Below, piece after piece: positions 26,302-37,668 of a stretch of DNA of 64,000 nt (position 1 is the stretch's first letter; each line of letters opens with the position of its first letter). The position numbers were made by a program, and so were the translations under genes. The DNA is from Paramecium sonneborni. Taxonomy: Eukaryota > Ciliophora > Oligohymenophorea > Peniculida > Parameciidae. The stretch lies in assembly GCA_905182985.1 (NCBI GenBank), contig CAJJDN010000095.1:205885-269884 (forward strand), given 5' to 3'. The notes beneath the pieces were generated by a model that worked only from the letters and a program-made list of their open reading frames with translations, was not told the origin of the DNA and searched no databases.

Positions 26302-29300
26302 TCATTCTTATTCATTTCCCTAATGATCACTATCAGAATTAATGTTCTATTATAATCTTCTCTATTAAACTGCTTCTTTAAGAAATTACAATTTCTCTCT
26401 CAATTAATTAATTTCTATTTCCTCCTCCTCTATCTATTAATCAAGCTCTCTCTCTTCTGGTTAATCATTCATCTATTCAATTTAACGACACTTCAAATCT
26501 TCTTCATCTTACAATAATTTAATCTCTCTTCTTAAATCATTAATCTCACTAATCAAATCTACATTCTAACTCATAATTCTATTATTATCTTATTTATGAA
26601 CTCTTAATTTCTTTGAAAACTTTTCCTTCAATCCTTTATTTGTCGTTTCTAAATGGGCTCTTTCTTTTATGAATTCCTTTTACACATCAACATTTTCAAA
26701 TTTCTTCTTAGAAACTACACTTTATACATATTTATTAAATAACTTAAGCATATCAGATTTAAGTCTCTTAAAATCCTAAATAATTATTATCATATATTAC
26801 ATTTAAATGTGCATGAGTCTCAGAAATATCATATTCAAATGCTTTTATATATTAAGAATTACTCTCTATTACTTATTATTGATTCTCTATCTCCTATTTC
26901 ATACCTGCTTGTCTCAAATTTAAATCAGTTACAATTAATCCTAGATTTGCATTAACCTTTTTAAAATGCAATATTTCTGTATTCATATTAGTAATTTATT
27001 CTTTCATTTTTGTAATTTCCTCCTCTCTTGGTCCAATGTCTCTTTTCAATTCTTTAATCTTGTAATCTAAGACAAATTTAAACTTTTCTAATTCCTAAGT
27101 CTTTTTCTTTAACTCATATATACGTTTTTATTTATCCTATATTGTTTTATCTCTTTCTTTAATTTCTTTATCATGACTCTCTTTTTCCTTTTAATATTAT
27201 CTATTTAATTCCTAATTTTATGCAATATCTTCCATAATCTCTTTAACTTTAGAATTAGCCTATTCTAAATTTGATTAAACATTATCAAACTCAGTTTTTT
27301 TAGTTCGTTTTTCTAATTCTGCTTTATCTAATTCATCTGATAATTTTTTCATTTCAGCCTCATTAATCTCTTTCTTCTTATCTATTTCCTTCTCTGCATC
27401 ATCTTCTAACTTATTTCTCTCCTCAATAAATCTCCTTTAATTTTCTTCCTTATCTTTTTATAATTATTCATACAATTCTTATTCTTTTTTTAATTATTTC
27501 TCATATTCTCTTTTTTTTTCATTTTTAGTTTCTGTACTCTTATCCTTTTATTCCTTAATGTATTTTTGGAATTCAAGAAGTTTTAATTATTTTTCTTTAG
27601 TTAATTCTTCTAATCTTTAAGATTCTAATGCCATTTTTTATTTGAAATCATTTTCTGTAGTTTTTTTATTTTTTTCATGATTTTCATTAAGTTATTTCTT
27701 TTCATCTTTAAAATCACTATCTAATTTATTAATATCATTTTCTAATTCCTAAATTTTTGCTTTTTCTTTTTTTTCTAACTAATCAATTTATTCCTCCAAC
27801 TTTCTAATAAGTTCATCTTTTTCTTTAGTATACATATTCTACTTAATCTTTTGATTAATATCATGTTCTTTAATTTTTTATTTTAAATCTTCAATTTTAG
27901 CAATCTTCTTTTTATACTTATCTCTTTGCATTAAAAATTCATCAGCATAAGCTTATACACCATACGCTTATCCACCATCTTTAAATTCAATTTTCGAACT
28001 TTAATCTTTAACATCATAGATAATCAATGAATTATCATATGAAGCAGTAAAAACATATGAATCATCATAAGAAACTTTCATTTATGTAATTCCTTTAATG
28101 TGTGGTTAAATTTCAACAATCTCTTCAGGAGCTAAAGGATATTTAGCAAATCTTAAACCACCAGGTTCAAATTTCATATTCTTAATGTTTTATTTCTAAG
28201 TAAATTCAGTTGAATTAGCTAATTGGCAAGTAGCAAATAACATAATCTTTTCACTATTAAAAATTGCCATCTTGCTTATTCTACATCCAGTTTGTATTGG
28301 ATAGAGTGGAATTTCTTTCTTTGTACCTTCAGTAGCTTCCTTATGAATTTTTGTATGATGTTGAGATTCATATATACAATATTAACCATCATATGGACCT
28401 GCTATATATACTTTTTATAATTCAATATTAGCATATGTTTTTGGTGTACAAATACATTCAATTGGTTAAGATTGAATCATAGCCAATTATAATTTATTTT
28501 AATTATCTTCTAATCTCCAATAAAGTACAAAACCATTATCACTTCCAGTATAGAATCCTAAATCATCGATATCCCATTCTATAGTTGAAATATTACCAGT
28601 TGATTATTTAAATATATAATTTTAAGGATTCTCACCCGTGTAAAATTAATATATTTAAACTAAGTTTTAATTAGCTACTGCAAATAAATGACCTCCATGT
28701 GCAAATTTTATTTACTAACAATTCTTTATATGAATATCTTTAAAAAAGTTTAAATCTTTTTCAAATAAATTGTACAATGTAATCTTATCAGAAAATGAAA
28801 CTATTAAATGAAATCCAGATGGATGAATTGCTACAGTTAAAGGTGTTTCATCCTCAAATACTTTCATCACTTCCAATATTAATTCATTAAAATTCCAAAT
28901 TCTAATAGTACGATCATCTGATACTGTAACAACTAAAGACTTTCTTGTACAAACATCTAGACCTGTAATTGGTCCACTATGAAATGGTGCTATCAAATGA
29001 TCAAATTTAATTTCATCTTCATTTGCTACTTCTCTATCTGCACTAAAAGGAATGCTATATATTTAACCAGATTCAACTCCAAATATAAGATTATCCTCTT
29101 AATTTGTAAGGCATAAACTTGTTATCTTTGCGTTTATGAATTTATTTTAAATTCTCTTATCTATTCTTACATAAGGATTTTTCAAATCGCCTTCATGTTT
29201 TCTATATATATAAATCATGCCATCACTTCCACCTACAATAAATCCATTAGAATATTTCACTATACATTCTATAGGAAATCCATCTATTGACTATTAATTC

Positions 29301-30153
29301 TAATTCTAAAGAGGAGAAAGAACTAATTTAAATTCACAATTTTCATTAAAATATAACACTTCTCCTCTATCAGTTCCTACAACCATTGTTTTACCATCAC
29401 TTAAGATACAATAAGAAAGAAAATTTGTTGAATGAGTTTCCTGATAAGATATTGGAAATAAATACTTCTTTCTTTTTTTAGAAAGGTGAATCTTTTGGTT
29501 TTGGAGGGTTATCTGGAATTAATTTATAAGGTTTAATAGCTCCATTACCCATGACGCAAACAAAATCATCTTCTTTTGGATGATAAAAAACTTGATGGAA
29601 TTTAATAGAATCTCCTTTTGCATTTATAATAGTGCTTCCTAGACACTTTGATTTATCCCATGCCCAATGTATTAGCATTTATTCTGGTGGTGCACTTAAT
29701 GCTACTAAATATTTAGATTCTTCTGTCCTTGAAAAATCTAGACTCACATAATATCGTGATTTGCAATCTGTTGTACTCAATATTTTAGTTTTCCGAGTGT
29801 TTAAATCTAATATTACTATTATTCCTGCATCACTCTCTTCTGACCATGCAACATATCTAAATATAATTTTGAATCTACCTTCTTGATAAAGAAATATTTA
29901 AACAAGTTACACCTTTGCTGCCTAAAACTGTTTAAATTATTTCTTATGATTTATTCTTATCAGCTATAGGATCAAAAATAACTATATTATTTGCTGCTGG
30001 ATATATGAATTTAGTTTTAGTTGATTTCTCTTAAACATTTGTCTATGTTCCTTACAGGATTGAGTTTTTGATGTCACCTCTAAAACCAAAGACATATTTT
30101 AATCCCAAGACTTCCTTCAATGGTTTCGGTTACTTATTTTCTGGTTGAGACAT
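26302..30153 (-). CDS. CFAP57: CFAP57/WDR65-like ciliary WD-repeat protein
   Basis: The start ATG at 30153 gives MSQPENKQPKPL then [13 protein letters not shown], the CFAP57-type opening ('hVFGlr..v'). A first half of WD40 blades follows, including [25 protein letters not shown] units near 28,950 and [20 protein letters not shown] near 28,060. The second half is a long coiled coil down to ~26,300, as in CFAP57. The stop TGA is at 26302-26304. At least one 22-nt intron near 29,860 and others near the 3' end are needed. CFAP57 helps attach inner dynein arms to the axoneme and regulates beating. The length (~1,270 residues) is as expected. Confidence 0.9.
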
Positions 30154-30489
30154 TATAATTCAATTAAATACTAATGAATCAGATTATTTAAAATACTTTT
30201 CTGAACCTAATTATTAAATATCCCTTCCCTTTGAAATTTTAAACTTCTTCGTTTTATTCTTAAAAAATATATACCTGATTGGAAATATATCTTTTTCAAA
30301 ATCCCTAATTTATTACGTCTAGATATTTTATGTTCTTAAGTTTTATAGAATAATATTGAATATAAATAACTCAACAATTGTATTTAATTTTCCTTTAAGA
30401 TTTTAGTTCTTGCATTTTTGTTTTCTTTAGAAGACTTTAAGCTTTATGTATTGATTTTATGAATAAAAATTATTGAATGACAAAAAATC

Positions 30490-30880
30490 ATCATTTGAAA
30501 AACGCTTAGTGTAAATCACTCTATGACTAATGTCAAATGTGTGATTTCATACAAACTTTCCCTTAAAATAGGGAAAGCCTAACTGAAGTGTTTATCATCG
30601 TACAAGTATTCAATTACTTCTGATGCTTAATGAAGTAATTCTAGTTTCTGTAAGTGATCTTTAACTAAGATAAGTTTTTATTTTATCTGAAATAATTCTT
30701 TTATTTTCTCTTATAAATAGCCTCCTAACGAGTGAGTGTCTCCAACGAGTTCTAAATATAGGGACAACCGTTAAAAGATGAAATCTAATCTTTCAGAAGT
30801 GAGTCTTTCACTAACCTTCCATTCATTGCTTTATCTTCTAGACCTTTTGGTGTGACAAGCTCCCATTTTCAATTTTGGTT
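30490..30880. ncRNA. structured noncoding RNA candidate, family unassigned
   Basis: This ~390-base island is clearly richer in G+C than its flanks, has no sustained frame on either strand, and is packed with perfect stems. They are AAATCAC/GTGATTT (30513-30519 with 30541-30547), CTTTCCCT/AGGGAAAG (30556-30563 with 30570-30577) and AATTACTTC/GAAGTAATT (30612-30620 with 30632-30640). A nested TAACG/CGTTA pair encloses TGTCTC/GGGACA (30726-30773). Two more hairpins are at 30774-30793 and 30798-30812. T-runs flank both ends (a Pol III-type terminator is possible on either strand), so the strand is open. Candidates to test are SRP RNA, RNase P/MRP RNA and snoRNA; I recognise none with confidence. 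Confidence 0.55.
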
Positions 30881-31037
30881 TTTAACTTTTTTATAGATTA
30901 AATTTATTTATAAATTGATTCTTCATTCAATACTATTTGAATTTATTATTGAATCCTTGCAATAAAATATAATTAGACTATCCAAATAATCATAAAACAT
31001 TTAAAGACATTTAGTATGAATAATTAAAATAAAAAAA

Positions 31038-32697
31038 TCATTTTTTAAAGTAATTTTTTTATGTAGTTTTTGATGTTATAGATTTTAAAGGGCTCACTGA
31101 TTTCTACTATTTTTTAACTGTGCTCTATTATTGAATCTATTCAGTATTTAAAATCTAACTGTTCTCAGTTAATAAAATCAAATTTTTAGTAATATTTTCT
31201 TCGGTGGATTGATATTATTCTGAAGGGGAATATTATATTCTTCTTATGTCTTCAAATAATGTGAAAGTTTTGTAATCATTTTTCACAATATCCAAATCAA
31301 TTTCACATATTTTATTATTGGTTGAGTTCTAATTAACAAATTATTAAACATATTGATAGGTTTGACGACTTTAAAAGTTTCGAGAATATATTTATGGACT
31401 AAAAGAAGGTGTAATACTTTTCTTGATTTTTTATAAATTCTATTCTTTCTCTAACTATTTGTCTTTCAATCGGTCATAAAAAGGTTACACTACCATTTAA
31501 ACAGATTTTTTATTTATTTTAGGAGAGCAACTTCTCTTATTAATTTAGTCTTCTTTTTATTTAATTAATTACTATATTTATTTCTCCTACATTTAATATT
31601 TAAGATTAATACAGTTTTATTTTTATAGTCTATATTATCCTTATAGAATTGATCAGGAGTCCTTATTTTTTGATCCTTATTTAATATTTATGGATGAAAT
31701 GTAGCTCCTTCTAATTGATCCATTTCTCTTCTCTAATCTAATCGTTTCTTCTATTATTCTATCCACTTCCATTTGGCTTTCTATAATAAAGTTTATCTTT
31801 CATGTATATCTCCAATCCAATTAATCTACTTCTCTTAAGAATATTAATCTTAACTGTTGAATTTTAATTCTTGTTCCTTTTCAAGGTATTTTTTTTTATT
31901 TGTTTCATACTCTTCAAATCTCTACAATTATAACCAACTTTTATGTTGTCTTTATGAGGATTTCATTAATTATTAACAGATAATTTAAATATAAACATTT
32001 TTCATACATTAAATCCCATATAGGCAGATTTTCCAAAACTCCTTAGTTTTGGTTACGATTATTGAGTCTTTATTCTTCTGGAGTTGTCACTAAACAAAGT
32101 CTTTATATGTTATAAATTTTCCTCTTGTTTCTATTACATTTCAATCATGTGATCCAACCTTTCAAGCAAAACATTTCTTTCCTTCATGATAACCCAAAAA
32201 TTACTTGATTGCCTTCACTTTTATATTTTTATAAATTATCAAACAGTAATTTATTCTATAATTCTAATTATTCTGATTTTTCTTTTAATTTTGATACCTA
32301 TTGAGTCAAAGTATCAAGTTTATTTTCAAGATTTTTTTCTCTCAAAAAAGCATTGGCATTCTAAATATAATCTTTTTATTAAAATCCAATCATTGAACTT
32401 ACATGATTAAGATGACATGGTTTTTTTAGGGTTTTTTACAAATCCTCATTAGATTAATGTCTTATTTTATGAATCGCTTTTTCAGAACTTTAATTTCTAA
32501 CACTTTGCCATCCTGAGCATGGAGATTTAGATATATATTTCTCATTTTTAACAACTTTTGTATTCATCAACTATATCAACTAATTATATTTTTGACTTAG
32601 AATTTTTTTTCATAAGCCTTTAAAGTATTTCTTGGGTATTAAGTGGAGTTTATTTGACGTTATTTCTAGGAGTGAGTTGCTGAGGTTATTTATACAT
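31038..32697 (-). CDS. coiled-coil protein with F-x-P-x-I repeats
   Basis: The start is probably the ATG at 32697 (MYKQPQQLTPRNNVKQ) and the stop TGA is at 31038-31040. Short introns are inferred near 32560, 31990 and 31625; the last is GTATTAATC...AATGTAG, 26 nt. The middle is helical (LLERLDHMIEMQQKQEEN, QKAKWKWIEQQKKRLDQRRE). The second half carries EGATFHPQI, RSCSPKI and SITPSFSPQI, each followed by a YDRL- or QFY-type motif. This is the same repeat style as in the gene at 10268-12406, so the two are probably members of one family. Function is unknown; a cytoskeletal role is inferred. Confidence 0.6.
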
Positions 32698-32788
32698 GAT
32701 GAAAATTTGCGATTAATAATTATCTATTTAATATATATAATAATTTTTTGATTTTTTTTGGATTATTATAAATTATAAGTTATTTAAT

Positions 32789-34216
32789 ATGTTTTGGGTT
32801 TAAGCAATAGCAAGTCCTTGTATATTATTAGTCCATATAATTTGGGTGTCTATTGATTTGTTCTTAACTAGAAGAAAAATGATAGAAAAGAAACTTGAAG
32901 TTGGACTGTAAGCAATGACAAATTATATCTTATGTAAATGAATGAATAATTTAATAGAAAATACAATATTTAATTATTTAGATTCATTAGATTTGAAAAT
33001 AGTAGATGCTCCTTCAAGAAAGAACACAAATTCTCCTTTAAGATCAGAATCTAAAGAATAAAAGGAATTGAAAAAATTGCATGAATATGATGGAACAATA
33101 ATTTGTAATTGTTACGATTGTTTTTGTGAGGAATGTCCTTGGGAAAGAAAATGTATGTGTGATTGTTGTTATTCAATTGGTTAATGTTGTACAACAGTGT
33201 AAAATAAAATTTTGGAATCTCTTAAATATATAATATTCTTTTTAACAAAACCTTACTTTTACATAATTTTGAATTCTTATTTTTGGTATGCTGAGAGCAA
33301 TGGAGCAATATTAGTGCTTGGAATATTTTTTAATAGTTTATAATTTTTTGTACTTTTATTCGCTTTTTCATTTTTGTCAACAAAAAGAGAAATGATGAGA
33401 TTGGATAAGAGTAAGGAAGATGATAGAGGGTTGCTTTTATATCATCACATTAGAAAAGCAATAATTTTTACTTTCTTTTTAATACTTCTATTTATTTTTT
33501 TTGGAGTAGCTATAGATCAATTACTTTTTAAGCATTAGATACTTTAATAAATTCCATAATGTAACAAAGTTTTTATAATATATAATATTATGTTTTTATT
33601 TTTTGGAAGTGCGGTATCTGTTTTACTGATGAGTTACAATAATTGTTTGAGTAATGATTTAATTCAAGATAATGATAATATACTTAAGGCTTAACAAAGA
33701 TTATATATAATGTAGAACAATTTGATAAAATACTTTCCAAGTGAAGAGTAATTTTAGAAGTATGTAGTAGAATGCAATTTTGATGATCAATAAATATCAA
33801 GATTGATTCATGAGAAATGTTCTGAAGCTAAATCAAATTTATAGTTATCATTGGGTGCTAATGATAAACAGTAATTTAAAAAGATAAAAAAGAATTTAGG
33901 ATAAAGTAAATTAATAATAGGTAGTTTGGTGTTTTATTTGTATCTCCAAACATATTTAACATTGTTGGCAAGTTTTGGTTTCTTTTTGAGTTTAGGTATA
34001 AATATTACAAATCCACAAACAGATGATTGGAAGAACGTATTTAATAATATGATTTGCCCTAAAGATTGCACTACTATCAACTGGCTCTATGTATGTGAAA
34101 TTTGCTTATTAAGTTTATAAATAGCATAAGCTTTAATTTTACCACATGCATTGCCTTACTTATTTATAAAAAAAGAATTGTTTGGATAAGATTATGGTGA
34201 ATGGTAGTAATAATGA
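32789..34216 (+). CDS. multi-pass membrane protein with cysteine-rich cytosolic motif
   Basis: The protein has 467 residues after one 24-nt intron (GTAAATGAATG...TTAATAG, ~32935). An N-terminal membrane helix (FWVQAIASPCILLVHIIWV) is followed by a soluble segment with a dense cysteine cluster, CNCYDCFCEECPWERKC then CMCDCCYSIGQCC (~33110-33190). Four to five more membrane helices follow (for example YFYIILNSYFWY, FFLILLFIFFGVAI, FFGSAVSVLLMSY, LTLLASFGFFLSLG). The C-terminus is short and charged. The Cys cluster has eleven or more cysteines in ~35 residues and could bind metal or be palmitoylated. I do not recognise the family. Confidence 0.7.
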
Positions 34217-34249
34217 TTATTTATTTATAATTTAATTATATTATAAATA

Positions 34250-35661
34250 ATGGCTGCTTATTCTTTTGGAACATCATATTAAAGACCACCAGTTAAAATG
34301 GAATAGGCTCCTGGAGTAGGGGTATTAATAATATTAATAATTAGAATTACAATCCTGATCGTTATCCTCATTAAAGACCGCCAAGTTGGAAGTACAAATA
34401 AATCAGTTAAACTTAGAATTGGAACTGCCAATAGAACATTATAGTAAATGGGATATTAACCTGGGCCAGGACAATATGAATAACTGCAAAAAGCAATTGT
34501 AATTTAACATATATAATTTTAAGAAAAGGAAGAAGCCTGAATTCTCAATGGGAGCTAAATTTTAAAATCACACAGAAGTTGGGAAAGGAATTACTCGTAA
34601 AATTATTATTAAAGTATTAGCTGGCCCTGGTGCATATAATCCAGATTTTAAGCCTCTATAGAAATGTGCTTCCAGTTATAGTATGCGTAATAAACCATAA
34701 TTGGGTGGAATTGATGATAATTTAAGAGAATTAAAAAATGGTCCTGGTCCAGCTGCATATGAGACTAATTATTCAACTATTCTAAGTAGACCAGCATCTA
34801 GAATTGGTAATCAAGTTAGAGGAGGTTTCTATGATACAAAACCATTTATTCCAGGAGTTGGTAAGTATAATGTTCGTCCTGCAACATCAGGACCATATCA
34901 TAGATTTGGAAATGCATTAAGAGATTCAACTTTTACAGAAAGAGTATAAACTCCAGGTCCAGGATAATATATGCATTAATCACATTTAAATCTTAAAGCC
35001 ACAACTATTAGTTCTAAACGAATTCCTACTGCTACTGATTCTGCTCCAGGTCCTGGACATTATGATCCTTCTACTGATTTCACTAAGCGTTCTATCCCTG
35101 GAGGTAGAGTTGGAACTGCAAAATAAAGATAAGTTTTTGATGCACGTTATACTCCTGGACCTGGACATTATCAATCTTAAAGTGCTACCAAAAGAAGACC
35201 TCCCAGTTATAAAATTGGATCTGAATAAAGAAAACTTGTTGATTAATAGGAAGTTCCAGGACCTGGTACTTATGATATAAGCAGAGATGGAACCAGTAAA
35301 GGTTATACACTTAGACCTAAATACACTGACAGATTGCCAGATGGAACACCAGGCCCTTTAGATTATTATCCAAATGTTTCATAAACAAAATCAAGACCTT
35401 TATCTTGTAGAGTAGGTACTGAAACAAGAGAAAAAAACAAAATGAATGATAATCCTGCTCCCAATCATTATCAACTCAATCAAACTAATCCAGGACCTAA
35501 ATTCCCGTATTTATTTATAAATTTTCATTAGATTTGGATCAGAATCAAGAGTTACTGATAGAAATGATGTTAAACCAGGACCTGGAACATATAATATTCC
35601 TCCTTATTTTGCCAATGTTCCTAATTACCTTATCCCAAATAAAAGTCAATTAGATTTGTGA
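34250..35661 (+). CDS. STPGR/ODF3-like protein with PGPGxY repeats
   Basis: Removing five introns (23, 25, 25, 24 and 25 nt) gives 429 residues with an exact frame. The protein is built of sperm-tail PG-rich repeats: GYQPGPGQYE, TPGPGAYNP, NGPGPAAYET, IPGVGKYNV, TPGPGQYMH, APGPGHYDP, TPGPGHYQS, VPGPGTYDI, GTPGPLDYYP and KPGPGTYNI. Some lie alternately with 'RIGTANR'-type segments. STPGR proteins of the ODF3/SHIPPO family decorate axonemal and other microtubules, several from the lumen. The PGPG repeats are reconstituted only after intron removal, which strongly supports the splice calls. Its 3' end faces DAD1 with 28 bases between the stops. Confidence 0.92.
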
Positions 35662-35689
35662 TATATATCTATTATATATTTTATATCAT

Positions 35690-36072
35690 TCAACCCAAGA
35701 AATTTATCACAGTCAAAAAAAGCACTATCATTGCTGCTAAATATTCCCAAAATGCTCTCTCATTTGAAATTCCCATGTATTTAGTTTCTGGATTTAATTA
35801 TTTCCTTAAACATACTAATATTTTTATATAAAATTAATACTGTTTATTGTTAATGCTCCTCCTGCTGCAAATATTCCAGATAAAAATGAATTTCTTGGAA
35901 AATCACCTACTAATCCACAATAAAATAATTGAATTATCAAAAGTACAAAACAATATAACGAAAAAGCATCCATTATTTTCAATTTTTAAGGAGTCTTTAT
36001 TGAATATTACTACCAAAATGATGCTGCTATTCCTATTAATGAATTTTCATCAACAAATTTAGTTTCAGACAT
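35690..36072 (-). CDS. DAD1: DAD1/OST2 subunit of oligosaccharyltransferase
   Basis: The protein has 118 residues after a 26-nt intron (GTATTAATTTT...ATATTAG) and the frame is exact. Conserved features in order are YSIKTPQKLKIMDAFSLYCF (compare STPQRLKLLDAYLLY), a first helix, CGLVGDFPRNSFLSGIFA, then LNPETKYMGISNERAFWEYL, a last helix and the C-terminal VINFLG. DAD1/OST2 is a small three-helix ER membrane subunit of oligosaccharyltransferase, needed for N-glycosylation. Length and all segments match the family. The start codon lies only 34 bases from the divergent gene at 36107. Confidence 0.95.
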
Positions 36073-36106
36073 TAATTTATTATTATTAAATTAATAATAT
36101 TTTATA
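36073..36106. promoter_or_regulatory. 34-bp divergent intergenic spacer
   Basis: This spacer lies between the ATG of DAD1 (minus) and the ATG of the next gene (plus). It is pure AT apart from one base and must hold both 5' UTRs and promoter elements, unless the promoters lie within the coding regions. Confidence 0.6.
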
Positions 36107-36748
36107 ATGAATTTATTGCATTAGAAGAGATCCAATTCAAATCAAACTCTACTTAAACAACAAGCAAGAATCACTAGAATTCAAAAATAAAGGGAACCCA
36201 ATTAACATCTAGTTAAATAGAAATCTTACTCTATTTTATAATTTTAAATGGAAAATGATGGCAAAATATGTATACAAACAAATAGAAGATTAATAAGATC
36301 ATATTCTGCTTATCGTTAAAATGATAAAAAAGATGTTAATAATCACTTATTTTTAAAGAACAACTCATAATTATTATATTCCCCTCCAAAAATCCCTTCT
36401 CCTAAACATTCTGTAATGTTGCAAAAGAAAACTGTACTCACTAAACTTCCTTAGAATGTCAGAAAATCTTAACAATATTTATTAAATGACATTTTATCAA
36501 ATAAACCAATCAATCAATATGTAACTAAAAGAACTCAAATAGAAAAGCCACATCCTTAAGTAAATTCTTAGAAAGTGTCTCCATCACCATCTACTTATCC
36601 TTTGTATAATTAATATTAATATAAAACAAGATTATTTTCTGAAATTTAAAAGGATCCATTGAAATACTTTCATTAAGCCCAATAATTTTCCATTATATAT
36701 AACTAAACCTATTTACGTAAGTTACTCAAAATTGATCAAAGACAATGA
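36107..36748 (+). CDS. uncharacterised basic Gln/Ser/Asn-rich protein
   Basis: An uninterrupted ORF of 213 residues runs from MNLLHQKRSNSNQTLL to TGA at 36746-36748. It is basic and mostly disordered, with many Gln codons written TAA/TAG, Pro-Ser segments (YSPPKIPSPKHSVML, KVSPSPSTYPLY) and a Tyr/Gln-rich C-terminus. No domain is recognised. It is divergently paired with DAD1 and followed after 49 bases by the MORN gene on the same strand. Confidence 0.6.
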
Positions 36749-36797
36749 TAAAAAATATATTTTTATTTAATATTTACTATTTTTCTACAAAACTATC

Positions 36798-37641
36798 ATG
36801 GGTAATTGCGAATCTCAGGATACACGAGTCTGCACTGAAGAATTTTAATCAATACCTCTTCCTAATTTATAATAGGAAGTTACAGATGAAAATACCCAGT
36901 AGGAAAATTTGGTTACCGTCAGTTAGTCCAAGTAAGATTTGGATGTTGTTTTACCAATTTAGACTTTGTAAAATAATTTAAACTAACATCCTCTTTCTAA
37001 CACTCTCTATATCATATATAATAAATGTCGAATTGAGAGACCAATAGAAGTAGAAGAAGGAACATATTAAGGATAATGGTATGTTGGAAAATAATGTGGT
37101 TTTGGTCGTATGTATTACAAAAATAAAGACTATTATGAAGGATTTTGGCTACTTGGTCGAAAACATCATATGGGAATTTTCATTTAATCTAATTAGCAAC
37201 CTTTAATAGGAGAATGGTTTGATGATAAATTTATTGGATAGGATATTTCTAATAATCTTATTAAAGATCCTAAACTATCTTATTCTCATTTACTTAATGT
37301 ACTTCCATAATCTATTATAATTTAGCTTTAACCCATAAAGAATTAAGATTCTCTATTTTATGGATAGTATTCAAACCATGGAAAGCAAGGTCTAGGATTA
37401 TGCTTTCAAAAAAAAGAATACAAATTTATTGGTTATTTTTCTAATGATAAAAAATAAGGCTATGGTATTGAAATCACCAAAAATGATGTTTATAGAGGAA
37501 GTTTTAAAAATGACCTTAGATGTGGTATAGGCCATCTCAAGAAGAATAAGAATTTATTTTTAGGTGAGAATATTATCAATATATTAAGGTTAGTTTGAAA
37601 ATAATTAACCAACGACTAATGGGATTTCAATTTAAATTTGA
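36798..37641 (+). CDS. MORN-repeat protein with N-myristoylation signal
   Basis: The protein has 272 residues after a 25-nt intron near the 3' end (GTGAGAAT...TATTAAG). It begins MGNCES, a good N-myristoylation plus Cys-palmitoylation signal, so it is probably membrane-attached. After a Gln-rich spacer it shows MORN units: YQGQWYVGKQCGFGRMYYKN, DYYEGFWLLGRKHHMG, FYGQYSNHGKQGLGLCF, FIGYFSNDKKQGYGIEI, YRGSFKNDLRCGIG and a final LFLGQFENNQP. MORN proteins bind lipids or act as membrane-cytoskeleton linkers and are common in cilia and the cell cortex. Confidence 0.88.
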
Positions 37642-37668
37642 GTTATTTAATAAATATTTGTTTATATT

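Noticed and set aside
30490..30880. Telomerase RNA
   Set aside because: No template complementary to GGGGTT/GGGTTT telomere repeats is present on either strand, although other ncRNA families remain open.
34986..35280. Two overlapping short ORFs on both strands
   Set aside because: Both are shadows of the STPGR repeat gene, whose PGPGxY frame is unambiguous here.
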